Part shown: one piece after another, positions 1 through 9,329 of the stretch
How positions within the stretch are numbered: the stretch's first letter is position 1
Layout: every line of letters starts with the position of its first letter
From: an uncultured Rhodospirillaceae bacterium
GTDB lineage: Bacteria > Pseudomonadota > Alphaproteobacteria > Rhodospirillales > Rhodospirillaceae
DNA: 64,000 nt
Assembly: GCA_943787205.1 (NCBI GenBank)
Contig: CALSLN010000001.1
Location: 62,001-126,000 of the forward strand
Reading direction: 5' to 3'
Position numbers and translations under genes: made by a program
Notes under the pieces: generated by a model
The model's database searches: none
The model's input: the letters and a program-made list of their open reading frames with translations, nothing else
Told to the model about the DNA's origin: nothing

Positions 1-2
1 CG

Positions 3-518
3 GTGCGTCATGGAACACTCATTAATTATGTCGCCAACGGCCGCCGTTCCGGGCTCACGTCGGAGAGCTGGAAAAATCAAACCAATGTCACGGAAGTCTT
101 GGAAGAGTTTGATGGCTGGTGTGACGATGTTGTCAGCATTATTCGCGCTACTCCTGGTGGCCTCTGTAACCGGTGGGCTTTACACAGCCGCACGCCGCTC
201 GATAGCTGGATCAATGGTCGTGTGAGTTTGCTCGGTGATGCTGCGCACCCCATGACCCCGTTTCATGGCATGGGTGCGGGGATGGCTATTGAAGATGCGG
301 CTGTTCTTGCTCGGTGTTTCGAAGCCGCTGGCGATGATTGGCAGGACGCGTTGCAGCGTTACGAGCGTGCCCGATTAACGCGCGCGAACAAATTTCATGT
401 GGCTTCGTTGGAGCGCGGTAAGACGTATATGAGTTCAGAGCCGGATGAGCGAAAGAAGGCTCCCAGCGCGGGCGTGGAGGATGAACTTGGCTACGACGCC
501 ATGTCCGTGCCCGTTTAG
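3..518 (+). CDS. FAD-dependent aromatic-ring monooxygenase, C-terminal part (5' truncated by window)
   Basis: This is the C-terminal 171 residues of a class A flavoprotein monooxygenase of the salicylate/6-hydroxynicotinate hydroxylase type. The diagnostic segment is GDAAHPMTPFHGMGAG, the second FAD-binding motif that contacts the ribityl/pyrophosphate part of the cofactor, followed by the usual IEDAAVLARC helix. The N-terminal GxGxxG dinucleotide fold lies upstream of the window, so the true start is not visible. Such enzymes hydroxylate aromatic acids using NAD(P)H and O2 in the cytoplasm. The substrate cannot be told from this fragment. The next gene starts about 135 bases on and looks unrelated. 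Confidence 0.85.
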   Translation: MRHGTLINYVANGRRSGLTSESWKNQTNVTEVLEEFDGWCDDVVSIIRATPGGLCNRWALHSRTPLDSWINGRVSLLGDAAHPMTPFHGMGAGMAIEDAAVLARCFEAAGDDWQDALQRYERARLTRANKFHVASLERGKTYMSSEPDERKKAPSAGVEDELGYDAMSVPV

Positions 519-654
519 GCCCTGTTTTCTGGGCGATTCTCTTGCCGCTCACTTTATGTTAAGCTTTGCTGAGTAAACACGATGATGACCCACTATGGGT
601 ATAGCTGCGGCGCCAAAGTCGGTTGCGCATGCAGGGAAGGGCTGGGGCGATACG

Positions 655-915
655 ATGTCAGATATTGATGATGAATTTGCCGTCAATGATGTGGTGGTCG
701 AGATCGTCGTGGTGCTCGGCGCCTCAACAATGCGCTTGAATCAAATTCTCCAACTCGGTCGTGGCGCTGTCGTAGAACTTGAAAGTGGTCCCAACGACCA
801 AGTTGAGGTCTACGCCAACGATATTCTCATCGCCAAAGGCGAAGTTGTCATTACCGGCGGAGACGTTCTTGGTGTCGCCGTGACGGAAGTTCTGAAGTCC
901 GTCTACACCAACTAA
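655..915 (+). CDS. fliN: FliN-like flagellar motor switch / SpoA-domain protein
   Basis: The 86-residue product is essentially one SpoA (surface presentation of antigens) domain: the VLGASTMRLNQILQLGRGAV segment, then VYANDILIAKGEVVI and a C-terminal VLGVAVTEVLK match the FliN C-ring subunit core. FliN forms the bottom of the flagellar C-ring and sets the rotation direction. The start at MSDIDDEF is preferred because the 20 residues that an in-frame upstream ATG at 595 would add look non-conserved. No other flagellar gene is in the window, so this is an isolated copy. It could be the main fliN at a dispersed locus or a FliN-like paralogue; the family call is firmer than the role. Confidence 0.75.
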   Translation: MSDIDDEFAVNDVVVEIVVVLGASTMRLNQILQLGRGAVVELESGPNDQVEVYANDILIAKGEVVITGGDVLGVAVTEVLKSVYTN

Positions 916-1172
916 CAGTCATCCTATCTCGTCTACTCCCGCGCACATCTGTAAACGTATCTCTGCCTCCCGCTGCACCTGAACGGGTTTCAGGTATTGA
1001 GTGAATTATAAGCACCCACCCTCATCTATTAGTGGCTGCTTTTCAGCTAAATCGACGAACCTTTAATTACAAAACGAGTGTTGCATGACATTGATCAATG
1101 CGCTGATCGATAGGCTTATCCACATTGGTGTTAGGGACGAAGAAGTCGGAAACAGCGATAGGGACAGGCGCC

Positions 1173-2033
1173 ATGTATATGAAATCCATCTACCTCGCAC
1201 TGAGCGGCGAAGCTGACGGCGAGTCGGCGGCAGACGTTGCTTTCTCACTGACCAAAGAATTCAACGCCCACCTCATCGGCAGCGATACGGTTGCAGAAAC
1301 CGGCCCGTTTCTTGATCAATCCGGCGTGGGGATGATGGCGGCGTATTACGACGAACTTTATCAAACTGCTGAAAAAGTTCAGTCCCACAAACGGACGCGC
1401 GCTGGAGAAGTCTTCGAGAGCGCCCGGCAAGCCTGTGATGTTTCTCTAAAAGAGAAGCCAGATGACTACGGGCCTACGTGTTATTGGCATGCCCATGATG
1501 GAGACCCAGACGTGGTGGCGCGGCTCGGCCGGTTGGCTGATGTGATTGTCGTTGCGTGTCCAGGCGAGCGCAGTTCCTACGCTGATCTTCGGACGCTAGA
1601 GCAAGCCGTGTTTGATGCGCGTCGCCCGATTCTAATGGTCCCCGCTGGCGCATCACTTGATCCCACGGCCCCGGCTATTGTCGCCTGGAACGGCAGCGCA
1701 GAAGCGGCACGCTCGTTGATCAACGCAGTTCCCATGCTTGCAAAGAGTAACAACGTAACCCTATTGCAGATCGGAGATATTGATTCGGGTTCGACCCCAA
1801 TCACTGAAGCCGAAGCGTACCTGCGTTTACATGGTGTTGGTGCCAACATGAAGAGTGTTGATCGTAGCAAAACATCTATCGAAGACGTTGTTGCGAACGA
1901 GGCGTCCGCGATCAACGCTGGTTATGCGGTGATGGGTGCGTATACGCATAACCCTTGGCGTGAACTTGTTCTTGGTGGCGTGACTCAGCATATGATTAAG
2001 CATGCAAGGCTCCCCATCCTGATGGCGCATTAA
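1173..2033 (+). CDS. Universal stress protein, tandem UspA domains
   Basis: A 286-residue cytoplasmic protein with two Usp-type halves. The second half, from about residue 150, carries the recognisable ATP-binding end: MGAYTHNPWRELVLGGVTQ followed by the beta strand ARLPILMAH, the variant of the G-2x-G-9x-G(S/T) motif. The first half begins MKSIYLALSG and ends with a VIVVACPG strand. Tandem UspA proteins bind ATP or remain nucleotide-free and help survival under stress; the specific role is unknown. The ATG at 1173 was chosen because a GGGACAGG ribosome-binding site lies just upstream and the residues before it do not resemble the family. A second ATG lies two codons further on. Confidence 0.85.
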   Translation: MYMKSIYLALSGEADGESAADVAFSLTKEFNAHLIGSDTVAETGPFLDQSGVGMMAAYYDELYQTAEKVQSHKRTRAGEVFESARQACDVSLKEKPDDYGPTCYWHAHDGDPDVVARLGRLADVIVVACPGERSSYADLRTLEQAVFDARRPILMVPAGASLDPTAPAIVAWNGSAEAARSLINAVPMLAKSNNVTLLQIGDIDSGSTPITEAEAYLRLHGVGANMKSVDRSKTSIEDVVANEASAINAGYAVMGAYTHNPWRELVLGGVTQHMIKHARLPILMAH

Positions 2034-2119
2034 GGGGCGTCGGCCAGGATAATTGTCCGGGCGATAAATCCACGGTAGTCTTGGCGCTCCAGTTTTTGTG
2101 AGCACCAAGGAGACGGAAG

Positions 2120-3304
2120 ATGCCGACGCGGCTTAGCCACGACTTGGCTGTTAAATCCACCCGTGATGAAACCGCTCGCCAGGGCTTTGCGACGGGAATG
2201 CGTCAATATGTTCTCGGCAATCTCGCCGGCCACATGCGCACGGTTTATGACCGACGGGTTCAGCCGGCATTTGAAAAGGCCAACGGTCGTTCGCCAAATG
2301 ATGGGCCAGAAATCCATAAGGCGATTAAGCCAGACTCAATATTTAAGTTCTATTCCGCAGTGCGGAACAGCACACAAGAACTGGTCTGGCGATCGGTGTT
2401 GCCAGGCATTGCTAGGTCATCTGTAGAGCTTGCTGAAAAGACGGCAGAGCAGAATGCAGATGACAGCACGCTTCACCTAGATCCGACGCTTGAGGTGCCA
2501 CGCTATGTCAGCGCACTTGATGTCCACCTCATGCCGGGGTGTTATCACACGGAACGGTTTGACGGTGATGTCGCGCAAGGCGCTCTCTACGACAATGGCC
2601 TTTCTGTCTTTCTGATGGGCTATCTCGGACCGGAGATGGATGATACCGGACGCTCGGTTTCTCAGTTCATTAAAGCCCGTTACCCAGACTTCGCACCTCA
2701 GCGGATGATTGATATCGGTGCGACGATTGGCTTCAATACGTTGCCGTGGCTTGAAGCGTGGCCTGATCTTGAAGTTCATGCTGTGGACGTGGCCGCGCCC
2801 AACGTTCGTTACGGCCATGCCCGATGTAAGGCGATGGGCAAGCCGATTCACTATCACCAAATGAACGGCACCGATCTCAAGTTTGAAGATAACAGCGTTG
2901 ATATTGTGTGGTCGGCGATGGTGCTCCACGAATTGCCCGCGGCAGATGTCGCCAAAGTGTTTGAAGAAAGTTATCGCGTTCTCAAGCCGGGCGGGCTGAT
3001 GATTCACATGGAGCTACCGTTGAACGCGGACATGGAGCCCTATGACCAATTCTATATGGACTGGGATGCTTATTATAACAAAGAGCCGTTCTATAAATCT
3101 TTGCGGGATACGGACGTGCAGAAAGCTGTAACGGATGCTGGTTTCGCGGCCGATAAGTTTGTGCGTTTTGTTATTCCGAGCCAACATGGCTTTGGCCCAG
3201 AGGCCGTGCGTGAAGCTGCAGCAGCCAGTGCAGATGCGGTTGAAGGCAATGTTGGCAAACTGCAAGGCGGCCTAAAGTGGTTCACGTTTGGCGGGTGGAA
3301 GTAA
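2120..3304 (+). CDS. Class I SAM-dependent methyltransferase
   Basis: A 394-residue protein with a Methyltransf_11/25-type Rossmann domain in its second half. Motif I is MIDIGATIGFNT (residues ~195-206), the acidic residue after beta 2 is in VHAVDVA, and the post-motifs NSVDIVWSAMVLHELP and YRVLKPGGLMIHME are classic. The N-terminal ~130 residues are a family-specific helical extension that may cover the substrate site. It would transfer a methyl group from SAM to an unidentified small molecule. A GGAGACGGAAG ribosome-binding site precedes the ATG. It is transcribed alone and converges on the serine hydrolase, with only 9 bases between the stops. Confidence 0.85.
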   Translation: MPTRLSHDLAVKSTRDETARQGFATGMRQYVLGNLAGHMRTVYDRRVQPAFEKANGRSPNDGPEIHKAIKPDSIFKFYSAVRNSTQELVWRSVLPGIARSSVELAEKTAEQNADDSTLHLDPTLEVPRYVSALDVHLMPGCYHTERFDGDVAQGALYDNGLSVFLMGYLGPEMDDTGRSVSQFIKARYPDFAPQRMIDIGATIGFNTLPWLEAWPDLEVHAVDVAAPNVRYGHARCKAMGKPIHYHQMNGTDLKFEDNSVDIVWSAMVLHELPAADVAKVFEESYRVLKPGGLMIHMELPLNADMEPYDQFYMDWDAYYNKEPFYKSLRDTDVQKAVTDAGFAADKFVRFVIPSQHGFGPEAVREAAAASADAVEGNVGKLQGGLKWFTFGGWK

Positions 3305-3313
3305 CGGAGCCAA

Positions 3314-4543
3314 TCAGGCGTAGGCTTGCGCGACTGCGGCTTCGACCAAAGGCAGCCCGCAAGGTCCAGGGCCAACACCCTGATGCATAACATTGTGACT
3401 AAAGCCGAATCCCAATTTTGTATCTGGATCCGCAAAGGCGTATGAGCCGCCCGCACCGGCATAACCGAAGCACCGGTCGCCTTGTCCCATTGGTGTGACT
3501 GGAGCGCAGTTCAATTCAAAGCCAAGAGAAAACCTGAGTTCGAGGGCGTTGACCGCGCATTGCTCTCGAACCGTCTCGGTGCTCGCCAGAGCTAACGCCT
3601 TATCAGACAAAATCGTCACGCCATTTAGCGACCCATCGCCTGCCAAAGCGCCATACAATTTGGCCATCGTTCGCGCGTTGGTGTGTCCTGTGCCCGCGCC
3701 ATTCTCTGCCTTGCGCCATACCGTGCTGTCGTAGGTCTCGTTCGGATCACGACCCTTCATGCTTTTGGCGAAATTAGTCTCCGGGTCGGCGTCGATGATC
3801 TTGGTGAACATGGTTGGATCGATTTGATACACCGTTGCCAGCCGCGGCATGACGTCGTCGGGCACCGCGAAGTGCCAATCGAGATCGAGGGGCTGTGCTA
3901 ATTCTTCTTGCCAGAATTGGGCAAGACGTCGCCCGCCATTTACGTGCGAGCACAGACCGGTGAGCAGATATCCTTGAGTCATATTGAGGTAGCCGAGTTG
4001 AGACCCCGCCGCCCAGTTGAGGGACGTTTGCTCCAGTGCGGCGATCATGGTGTCCCAATCGCTGACCTGTCCATCCGCCAAATCAGCGTCGACGTAAGAC
4101 AGGCCTGCGGTGTGATTCAATAGGTGGCGTACAAGAACACTGTCTTTGCCGTTGGTGGCAAAGGCGGGCCAATAATCAGCCACTGGTGCGTTCGGATCGA
4201 TTAGGCCCTGGTCGATCATCCTGAGGGTTAGCAGCGCCCCTGCTGTTTTTGAAACGGACCAGCAACAGCACAGGGTGTTCTCTTGCCAGACTCGATCCTG
4301 TTCAACGTCCGCGTAGCCGCCCCATAGATCAACAACCAGATCACCGTCAATCACGACGGCACAGCTTGCACCGACCTCGCCATCGGCGCCGCGCAGTGTC
4401 AGGTTTTGCTCGAAGACATCCGCTACGGATTGAAACAGTGGGTCGCAGTGCCCGGAAATAGCCGGTTTTTTGCCGTTTAAGAACGGATTTAGGCCGCTTT
4501 TGTCAGGGGTCACGGGAAGCTCCTCGCAGGTTTCGCCTTGCAT
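3314..4543 (-). CDS. Serine hydrolase, beta-lactamase (class C/EstB-like) family
   Basis: A 409-residue protein of the Beta-lactamase (PF00144) family. The catalytic SxxK is intact in SVSKTAGALLTL, and GYLNMTQGYLL supplies the second-motif Tyr region. FGYAGAGGSYAFADPDTKLGFGF is the usual third-motif region, with a small residue where penicillin-binding proteins have KTG. There is no signal peptide, so it is probably cytoplasmic. Such proteins are esterases or amidases. It contrasts with two exported relatives near 15.6-18.2 kb, where the motif lysine is replaced. It stands alone and diverges from the GST gene at 4600. Confidence 0.85.
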   Translation of the reverse strand: MQGETCEELPVTPDKSGLNPFLNGKKPAISGHCDPLFQSVADVFEQNLTLRGADGEVGASCAVVIDGDLVVDLWGGYADVEQDRVWQENTLCCCWSVSKTAGALLTLRMIDQGLIDPNAPVADYWPAFATNGKDSVLVRHLLNHTAGLSYVDADLADGQVSDWDTMIAALEQTSLNWAAGSQLGYLNMTQGYLLTGLCSHVNGGRRLAQFWQEELAQPLDLDWHFAVPDDVMPRLATVYQIDPTMFTKIIDADPETNFAKSMKGRDPNETYDSTVWRKAENGAGTGHTNARTMAKLYGALAGDGSLNGVTILSDKALALASTETVREQCAVNALELRFSLGFELNCAPVTPMGQGDRCFGYAGAGGSYAFADPDTKLGFGFSHNVMHQGVGPGPCGLPLVEAAVAQAYA

Positions 4544-4599
4544 GATGATGGGGCAGACAGGCTATCTTAGCGTCAATCAATAATCAGGGGGATGCCGCC

Positions 4600-5355
4600 A
4601 TGGCCATGAAGCTATTTTACTCACCAATTCACGGATTTATTCATAAAGTTTTGGTGGTCGCCCACGAAGCTGGCGTGTGGGACCAGCTGGAGTTCGTTCC
4701 CGTCTACCCCGTTAAAGATGGCTACTCGATTGCCGCCATCAATCCGTTACACAAAGTTCCAACCCTGGCACTGGATGACGGCACAGTTCTGTACGGCAGT
4801 CAGACTGTTGTTGAATATCTCGATTCCTTGTCGACCACTGGCCATCGTCTCTATCCGGCAGAAGGCCCAGCTCGTTGGGATGCGGTGCGACGTCTCGCCC
4901 TCGCAGATACCCTATTCGAAGTAACGGTCGTCATGGCGCTGGAAAGCTTAGAACAGCCGCCACGGGAAATGGTGTTTAAGTGGAATTGGGCCAAGGTCGT
5001 CCGTGCCGTTGATCAAATGGAAGAGGATGCGGCGAAAGGCTTTGCATCTTTTGACATCGGCCAGGCCTCAGCGCTACATGGGTTGTCTTATCTGGAACGG
5101 CAAACCAGCCGAGGCCTACACGCACCTGTTCCTGAGGGTTGGGACTGGCGTGACGGTCGTCCGGCGTTAACAGCGTGGTGGGATGAAGCCATTCAACGTC
5201 CGTCCGTACTGTCTCATTTAAATAAAGAATATGAAGGGGAAGAAAGCGCTGAGTTCTGTCAGTCGAAAGTGGCCGAGGTGTTGCGTGCACAGGGCAAGCC
5301 AGCACCAGATAGCCCAGCGCCTGTTCCAGTCGACTTCGTTCCGCCGGGGAACTAA
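4600..5355 (+). CDS. Glutathione S-transferase family protein
   Basis: A 251-residue protein with an N-terminal thioredoxin-fold GST domain: MKLFYSPIHGFIHKV, the cis-proline segment NPLHKVPTLALDDG, and GSQTVVEYLDSL, the gamma-glutamyl-binding (E/Q)S motif. A helical C-terminal domain follows, with a proline-rich tail (PAPDSPAPVPVDFVPPG). GSTs conjugate glutathione to electrophiles or act in aromatic catabolism. An AGGGGG ribosome-binding site precedes the ATG. The Fe-S flavoenzyme at 5361 starts 5 bases after the stop, so the two are very likely one operon and may act on the same electrophilic substrate; that link is inferred. Confidence 0.88.
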   Translation: MAMKLFYSPIHGFIHKVLVVAHEAGVWDQLEFVPVYPVKDGYSIAAINPLHKVPTLALDDGTVLYGSQTVVEYLDSLSTTGHRLYPAEGPARWDAVRRLALADTLFEVTVVMALESLEQPPREMVFKWNWAKVVRAVDQMEEDAAKGFASFDIGQASALHGLSYLERQTSRGLHAPVPEGWDWRDGRPALTAWWDEAIQRPSVLSHLNKEYEGEESAEFCQSKVAEVLRAQGKPAPDSPAPVPVDFVPPGN

Positions 5356-5360
5356 GGGGC

Positions 5361-7313
5361 ATGTCGACGGTGGCTTTTCCTCATCTGACATCGTCGTTTA
5401 AGCTCGGGCCGGTTGACCTTCGCAACCGCGTTGTTATCCCAGGGCATTCGATGGTCCATGGGGACTCTACCGGCGGCATCACAGAAAAATATCGCGCCTA
5501 TTTAACAAGACGCGCCAAGGGCGGTGCGGCGCTTATCGGTATTGAGTCGGCTCCGATCCACCCGAACTCGCAAACCTGGAACGGGCAGGTTGAGTTGTGG
5601 CGTGACGATATTGTTGATTCTCTTGCCGTTGCGGCGACGGAAATTCATGCTGCTGGCTCTAAGGTATCAATCATTCTGTGGCACGGCGGCCATAACGTCA
5701 CATATCGTCGCGGTGCTCCGGCGATGGCTCCCTCCGCTGTCCCTTCGGTGCAAATCGGCGAAATTCCACGCGAGATGGCTGTCTCTGATATCCAAGAGAT
5801 CATCCCTTATTATGTGTCGGCTGCGCGCCGGTGCGCCGAGGCCGGCATTGATGTTTTAGAGGTGCAAACATCTTCGGATTATTTACTTGGTTCATTTCTG
5901 AGTCCGCAACTCAATCATCGAACCGATGAGTATGGCGGGTCGGTTGAAAACCGATGCCGTATTGTTGTGGATGTGCTTGAAGCGATCCGCGTTGAGCTTC
6001 CCGCGCATATGGCGCTGGGTATTCGTACGTCGATTTACCATGCGATCCCCGGTGAACCTGAAGGATACACCATCGACCACTCTCTTCCGGCGATGACCTA
6101 TATCGCGGGAACGGGATTGATTGATTACCTCAGCGTTATGGGCGGATCTAACGCCAATTTTGCTGAAACAATTGCGCCAATGACATATCCACGCCCTCAG
6201 ATTGCGGAATTATCTGCCAAGTTCAAAAGTGCGCTCGATATCCCTGTCGTCGTTGCTGGGCGCATGGTCACACCTGAAGAAGCTGAGGCCGTTCTCTCCG
6301 CAGACCAAGCAGATCTGGTTGGTATTGCGCGCGGTTTTATCGCCGACGCCGACTGGATGAAAAAGGTCGAAAGCGGCCAGGCAAATCGCATTCGTTTGTG
6401 CACGGGGTGCAACCAAGTGTGTCTTGGTTTTGTCGGCCGTTCGTTGCCTGGCGGGTGTAATTTTAATGCTGAAGCGGGGCGAGAAGATGAACTGCTCCCT
6501 CTATCACCAGTTCAAACAAAGAAACGTATTGCCGTCGTCGGAGGTGGGCCTGCGGGCCTGGAATGCGCGCGCGCGGCGGCGGAGCGGGGCCACACTGTTA
6601 CGCTCTATGAATCAACAGGCCGACTTGGTGGCTCTTTATACCTTGCGGCCCATTGCCCAAATCGCGGTGAGTTTAAATATCCGTTGCAATGGTGGGAATC
6701 CGAGCTAGGCCATCTCGGTGTCGAGGTGAAGCTGAACACGACAGTCGACGACCCCAATGCTCTCGGCGTTGACGACGTTGTTTGGGCGACGGGCGCAGAA
6801 CCGGCGTCTGTGTGGCAGATGCGGTTTCGTCCCAGCATGGTCGATGGCATTCCTGGTTCTGGTGACCTTCCACATAGTCGACAGGTTTTAGCGGGCACGG
6901 CTCATGTTTCAGGGTCGGTACTGGTGATTGATGAGGAAGGGGGGTGGCCGGCTCTCAATTTCGTGGAATGGCTTGCCGCGCACCCCGGCGTTGACCATGT
7001 GACCATAGCAACAAACAGCGCGATACTCGGTTTGCCAGATTTAGCTGGTACAGGTGAGCTTCCATTGTTTTCCGCGCGCCTCAAAGAGGCAGGTGTCACG
7101 GTCGTGCCGGGGCTCTTTATCGCGACCGTTGAGGGTCGTTTTGCAACGGCGACCGATGGTCAATTCCTAGGCCCCTTTGATTCTATGGTTTTGTCCATGG
7201 GGGCGGTGGCGCGCCCGATTCCCGTGGCAGTTCACGCCATTGGAGATTGTGTGGCGCCTCGGAGTATTTGGGCTGCGGTGCAGGATGGAGCCCGATTGGC
7301 TCGACGGCTTTAA
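5361..7313 (+). CDS. NADH:flavin oxidoreductase, 2,4-dienoyl-CoA reductase/trimethylamine dehydrogenase type
   Basis: A 650-residue three-part flavoenzyme. The N-terminal Old Yellow Enzyme TIM barrel (about 1-340) binds FMN. A [4Fe-4S] cluster site follows at Cys347, Cys350, Cys354 and Cys366 (CTGCNQVC ... GGC). A C-terminal FAD/NAD(P) domain begins with VVGGGPAGLECARAA. This is the layout of 2,4-dienoyl-CoA reductase and dimethyl-/trimethylamine dehydrogenase, where electrons pass from NAD(P)H through FAD and Fe-S to FMN, or the reverse. The C-terminal domain is somewhat short. The substrate cannot be decided. It is the second gene of an operon with the GST, 5 bases downstream. Confidence 0.88.
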   Translation: MSTVAFPHLTSSFKLGPVDLRNRVVIPGHSMVHGDSTGGITEKYRAYLTRRAKGGAALIGIESAPIHPNSQTWNGQVELWRDDIVDSLAVAATEIHAAGSKVSIILWHGGHNVTYRRGAPAMAPSAVPSVQIGEIPREMAVSDIQEIIPYYVSAARRCAEAGIDVLEVQTSSDYLLGSFLSPQLNHRTDEYGGSVENRCRIVVDVLEAIRVELPAHMALGIRTSIYHAIPGEPEGYTIDHSLPAMTYIAGTGLIDYLSVMGGSNANFAETIAPMTYPRPQIAELSAKFKSALDIPVVVAGRMVTPEEAEAVLSADQADLVGIARGFIADADWMKKVESGQANRIRLCTGCNQVCLGFVGRSLPGGCNFNAEAGREDELLPLSPVQTKKRIAVVGGGPAGLECARAAAERGHTVTLYESTGRLGGSLYLAAHCPNRGEFKYPLQWWESELGHLGVEVKLNTTVDDPNALGVDDVVWATGAEPASVWQMRFRPSMVDGIPGSGDLPHSRQVLAGTAHVSGSVLVIDEEGGWPALNFVEWLAAHPGVDHVTIATNSAILGLPDLAGTGELPLFSARLKEAGVTVVPGLFIATVEGRFATATDGQFLGPFDSMVLSMGAVARPIPVAVHAIGDCVAPRSIWAAVQDGARLARRL

Positions 7314-7411
7314 GTAAAACTGTTCATTGGCGGAACATTTGCCCGACACCTCTTTCTCTTTAGTGCTGTGGCAGTCATGATCCCCTCACATTCACAGGGG
7401 GCTCATAACCA

Positions 7412-8362
7412 ATGTCGTATCCAACTCGTTTACTCGCTTTTGCTTTTGCCGCTGCTTTAACCGGACCTGCCATTGCGGCAGACGTCGATGTTAATGCTGG
7501 TGCCATTTTCCAAGACTGCGCTGATTGCCCAGAAATGGTCGTCGTGCCGCCGGGTAATTTTGTTATGGGCTATGACGGCGGTATCGACCTGGACAAGCCA
7601 GGACTGGAGCGGCGTTACGAAGGACCGGTGCGGAACGTCACAATCGACTACGCCTATGCCCTTGGGCGGACGGAAGTCACTCAAGGCCAGTATCAGGAAT
7701 TCACCGATGCGACGGGCCATGTATCCGGCACTAAATGCGCCATCTGGAATGGCGACACCTGGTTGCACACTGAGGGCTCCGACTGGCGCGATCCAGGATA
7801 TGGTCGCCCACCCGCTGATAATGAACCCGTTGCCTGTGTAACGTGGACGGATGTCAAAGCGTATACTGTGTGGTTGTCTGAGAAGACCGGACAGGCCTAT
7901 CGCCTACCAACGGAAGCTGAGTGGGAATACGCTGCACGTGCGGGCGCCCACATCGGTGAGTACACCTGGGGTGACGATCCGAATGGCGGCTGTGATGTTG
8001 CCAACTACTATGACCAGTCAGGCACTGATCCCAAACGACCTCACGATCCAGTCGCTTGTGATGATGGGTATGCCATTGTAGCCCCTGTGGGGTCATTACA
8101 ACCCAATGCCTTCGGTCTCTATGACGTCATCGGCAATGTGTGGGAATGGGTTGAGGACTGTTACTTCATGCCGGTTCCGCTTGCTCCAACGGACGGCAGC
8201 GCCGTGCAGGCTACAGGGGCTTGTGAGAATCGTGCTGTTAAAGGCGGAAGCTGGTCGTCTCCAGTGTTTTGGGACCGCCCGACATTCCGAGGCCGCGATC
8301 CGGAAGATCGCATCAGTCACCTCTTTGGATTTCGCCTTGCACGTGATCTGACCAAGAACTAA
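7412..8362 (+). CDS. Exported SUMF1/FGE-like protein, copy 1
   Basis: A 316-residue protein with a Sec signal peptide (cleavage near AIA-ADVD) and one formylglycine-generating-enzyme-sulfatase (SUMF1) domain. Hallmarks are CPEMVVVPPGNFVMG, RLPTEAEWEYAARAG, GNVWEWVEDC and a terminal FGFRLARDL. The two copper-ligating cysteines of true FGE, expected just after GGS(W/F), are absent: the sequence is KGGSWSSPVFWDRPTFRGR. Sulfatase activation is therefore unlikely, and it is better called an FGE-fold protein of unknown periplasmic function. A CxxC (DCADC) follows the signal peptide and several other cysteines are shared with its neighbour, suggesting disulfides. The paralogue starts 16 bases downstream. 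Confidence 0.85.
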   Translation: MSYPTRLLAFAFAAALTGPAIAADVDVNAGAIFQDCADCPEMVVVPPGNFVMGYDGGIDLDKPGLERRYEGPVRNVTIDYAYALGRTEVTQGQYQEFTDATGHVSGTKCAIWNGDTWLHTEGSDWRDPGYGRPPADNEPVACVTWTDVKAYTVWLSEKTGQAYRLPTEAEWEYAARAGAHIGEYTWGDDPNGGCDVANYYDQSGTDPKRPHDPVACDDGYAIVAPVGSLQPNAFGLYDVIGNVWEWVEDCYFMPVPLAPTDGSAVQATGACENRAVKGGSWSSPVFWDRPTFRGRDPEDRISHLFGFRLARDLTKN

Positions 8363-8378
8363 CGGGAAGGACTGAGCC

Positions 8379-9290
8379 ATGCGTGTCCTCTACGCGATTG
8401 CATTTCTACTTGTGTCTGTTGGGTCCGTCCAAGCTGATACGTTGGCCCTGAATTCAGGAAGCGTGTTCTCAGATTGTGCAGATTGTCCGCAAATGGTTGT
8501 TATCCCGCCGGGTGATTTTGTCATGGGCTTTGACGGTGGCGTGAGTGACGATCGTTATGAAGGCCCTCCGCATTCGGTGACCATTGGATACAGCTTCGCT
8601 TTAGGCACGCTTGAAATTACCAATGCGCAGTTTCGCATGTTTGTAGAGGACACGGGCTATGTGCCGGGAACCAACTGCCGTATGTGGACAGGTAAGTCTG
8701 TTGAAGATGTTCCAGGTAAAGATTGGCTCGATCCTGGGTATGGCCGCGCTCCACGCGATGATGATCCGGTCGCATGTGTGTCTTGGTATGACGCAAAGGC
8801 CTATGTGGCTTGGCTCGCAGAAAAGACACAGCAACCCTATCGTTTGCCGACGGAAGCAGAGTGGGAGTACGTCGCCCACGATGGCGGACAGACCATTCAT
8901 GCTTGGGGCGAAGACCCAGAGGCTGGGTGTGCAGAAGCCAACTACTACGACCAATCTGCCGCTGGTCAACGGCCATGGGACCCTGTCGCCTGTGATGATG
9001 GCCATGCCGTCGTCGCGCCGGTTGGATCGCTAGCCAAAAATGGGTTCGGCGTGCACGATATTATCGGCAATGTCTGGGAGTGGGTCGAGGACTGTCACGT
9101 CGTGCCCTATGGCGTTCAATCGACCGATGGCTCGGCTCACCAAGTTGATGGTGTCTGTGAGAAGCGCGGTGTACGCGGTGGCGCTTGGCACTCCCGAGCC
9201 ACGTGGCAGCGCCCGACGTTTCGTGGTCGTGATACGGAAGACTTTGTTACTCAAGTCTTTGGTATTCGGGTCGCTCGCGATTTACCTTAG
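8379..9290 (+). CDS. Exported SUMF1/FGE-like protein, copy 2
   Basis: A 303-residue paralogue of the preceding gene. It has a signal peptide (ending SVQA-DT), the same DCADCPQMVVIPPGDFVMG opening, RLPTEAEWEYVAHDG, GNVWEWVEDC and a FGIRVARDL end. The two copies stay collinear over their whole length, which indicates tandem duplication. As in copy 1, the active-site cysteines of authentic FGE are missing (RGGAWHSRATWQRPTFRGR). Copy 2 lacks the short LDKPGLE insert present after the first MG(Y/F)DGG segment of copy 1. It is co-transcribed with copy 1. No sulfatase gene is nearby. The fold is clear but the activity is unknown. Confidence 0.85.
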   Translation: MRVLYAIAFLLVSVGSVQADTLALNSGSVFSDCADCPQMVVIPPGDFVMGFDGGVSDDRYEGPPHSVTIGYSFALGTLEITNAQFRMFVEDTGYVPGTNCRMWTGKSVEDVPGKDWLDPGYGRAPRDDDPVACVSWYDAKAYVAWLAEKTQQPYRLPTEAEWEYVAHDGGQTIHAWGEDPEAGCAEANYYDQSAAGQRPWDPVACDDGHAVVAPVGSLAKNGFGVHDIIGNVWEWVEDCHVVPYGVQSTDGSAHQVDGVCEKRGVRGGAWHSRATWQRPTFRGRDTEDFVTQVFGIRVARDLP

Positions 9291-9329
9291 ACTAGATTGT
9301 CTAGGTCGCGCCTCATGACGATAGCGTTC

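Noticed and set aside
7412-9290. Authentic formylglycine-generating enzymes
   Set aside because: The two copper-binding cysteines are absent in both copies and there is no sulfatase nearby.
9284-9306. Weak hairpin after the second FGE-like gene as a terminator
   Set aside because: Only a 5-bp stem with a mismatch and no T run; too weak to call.
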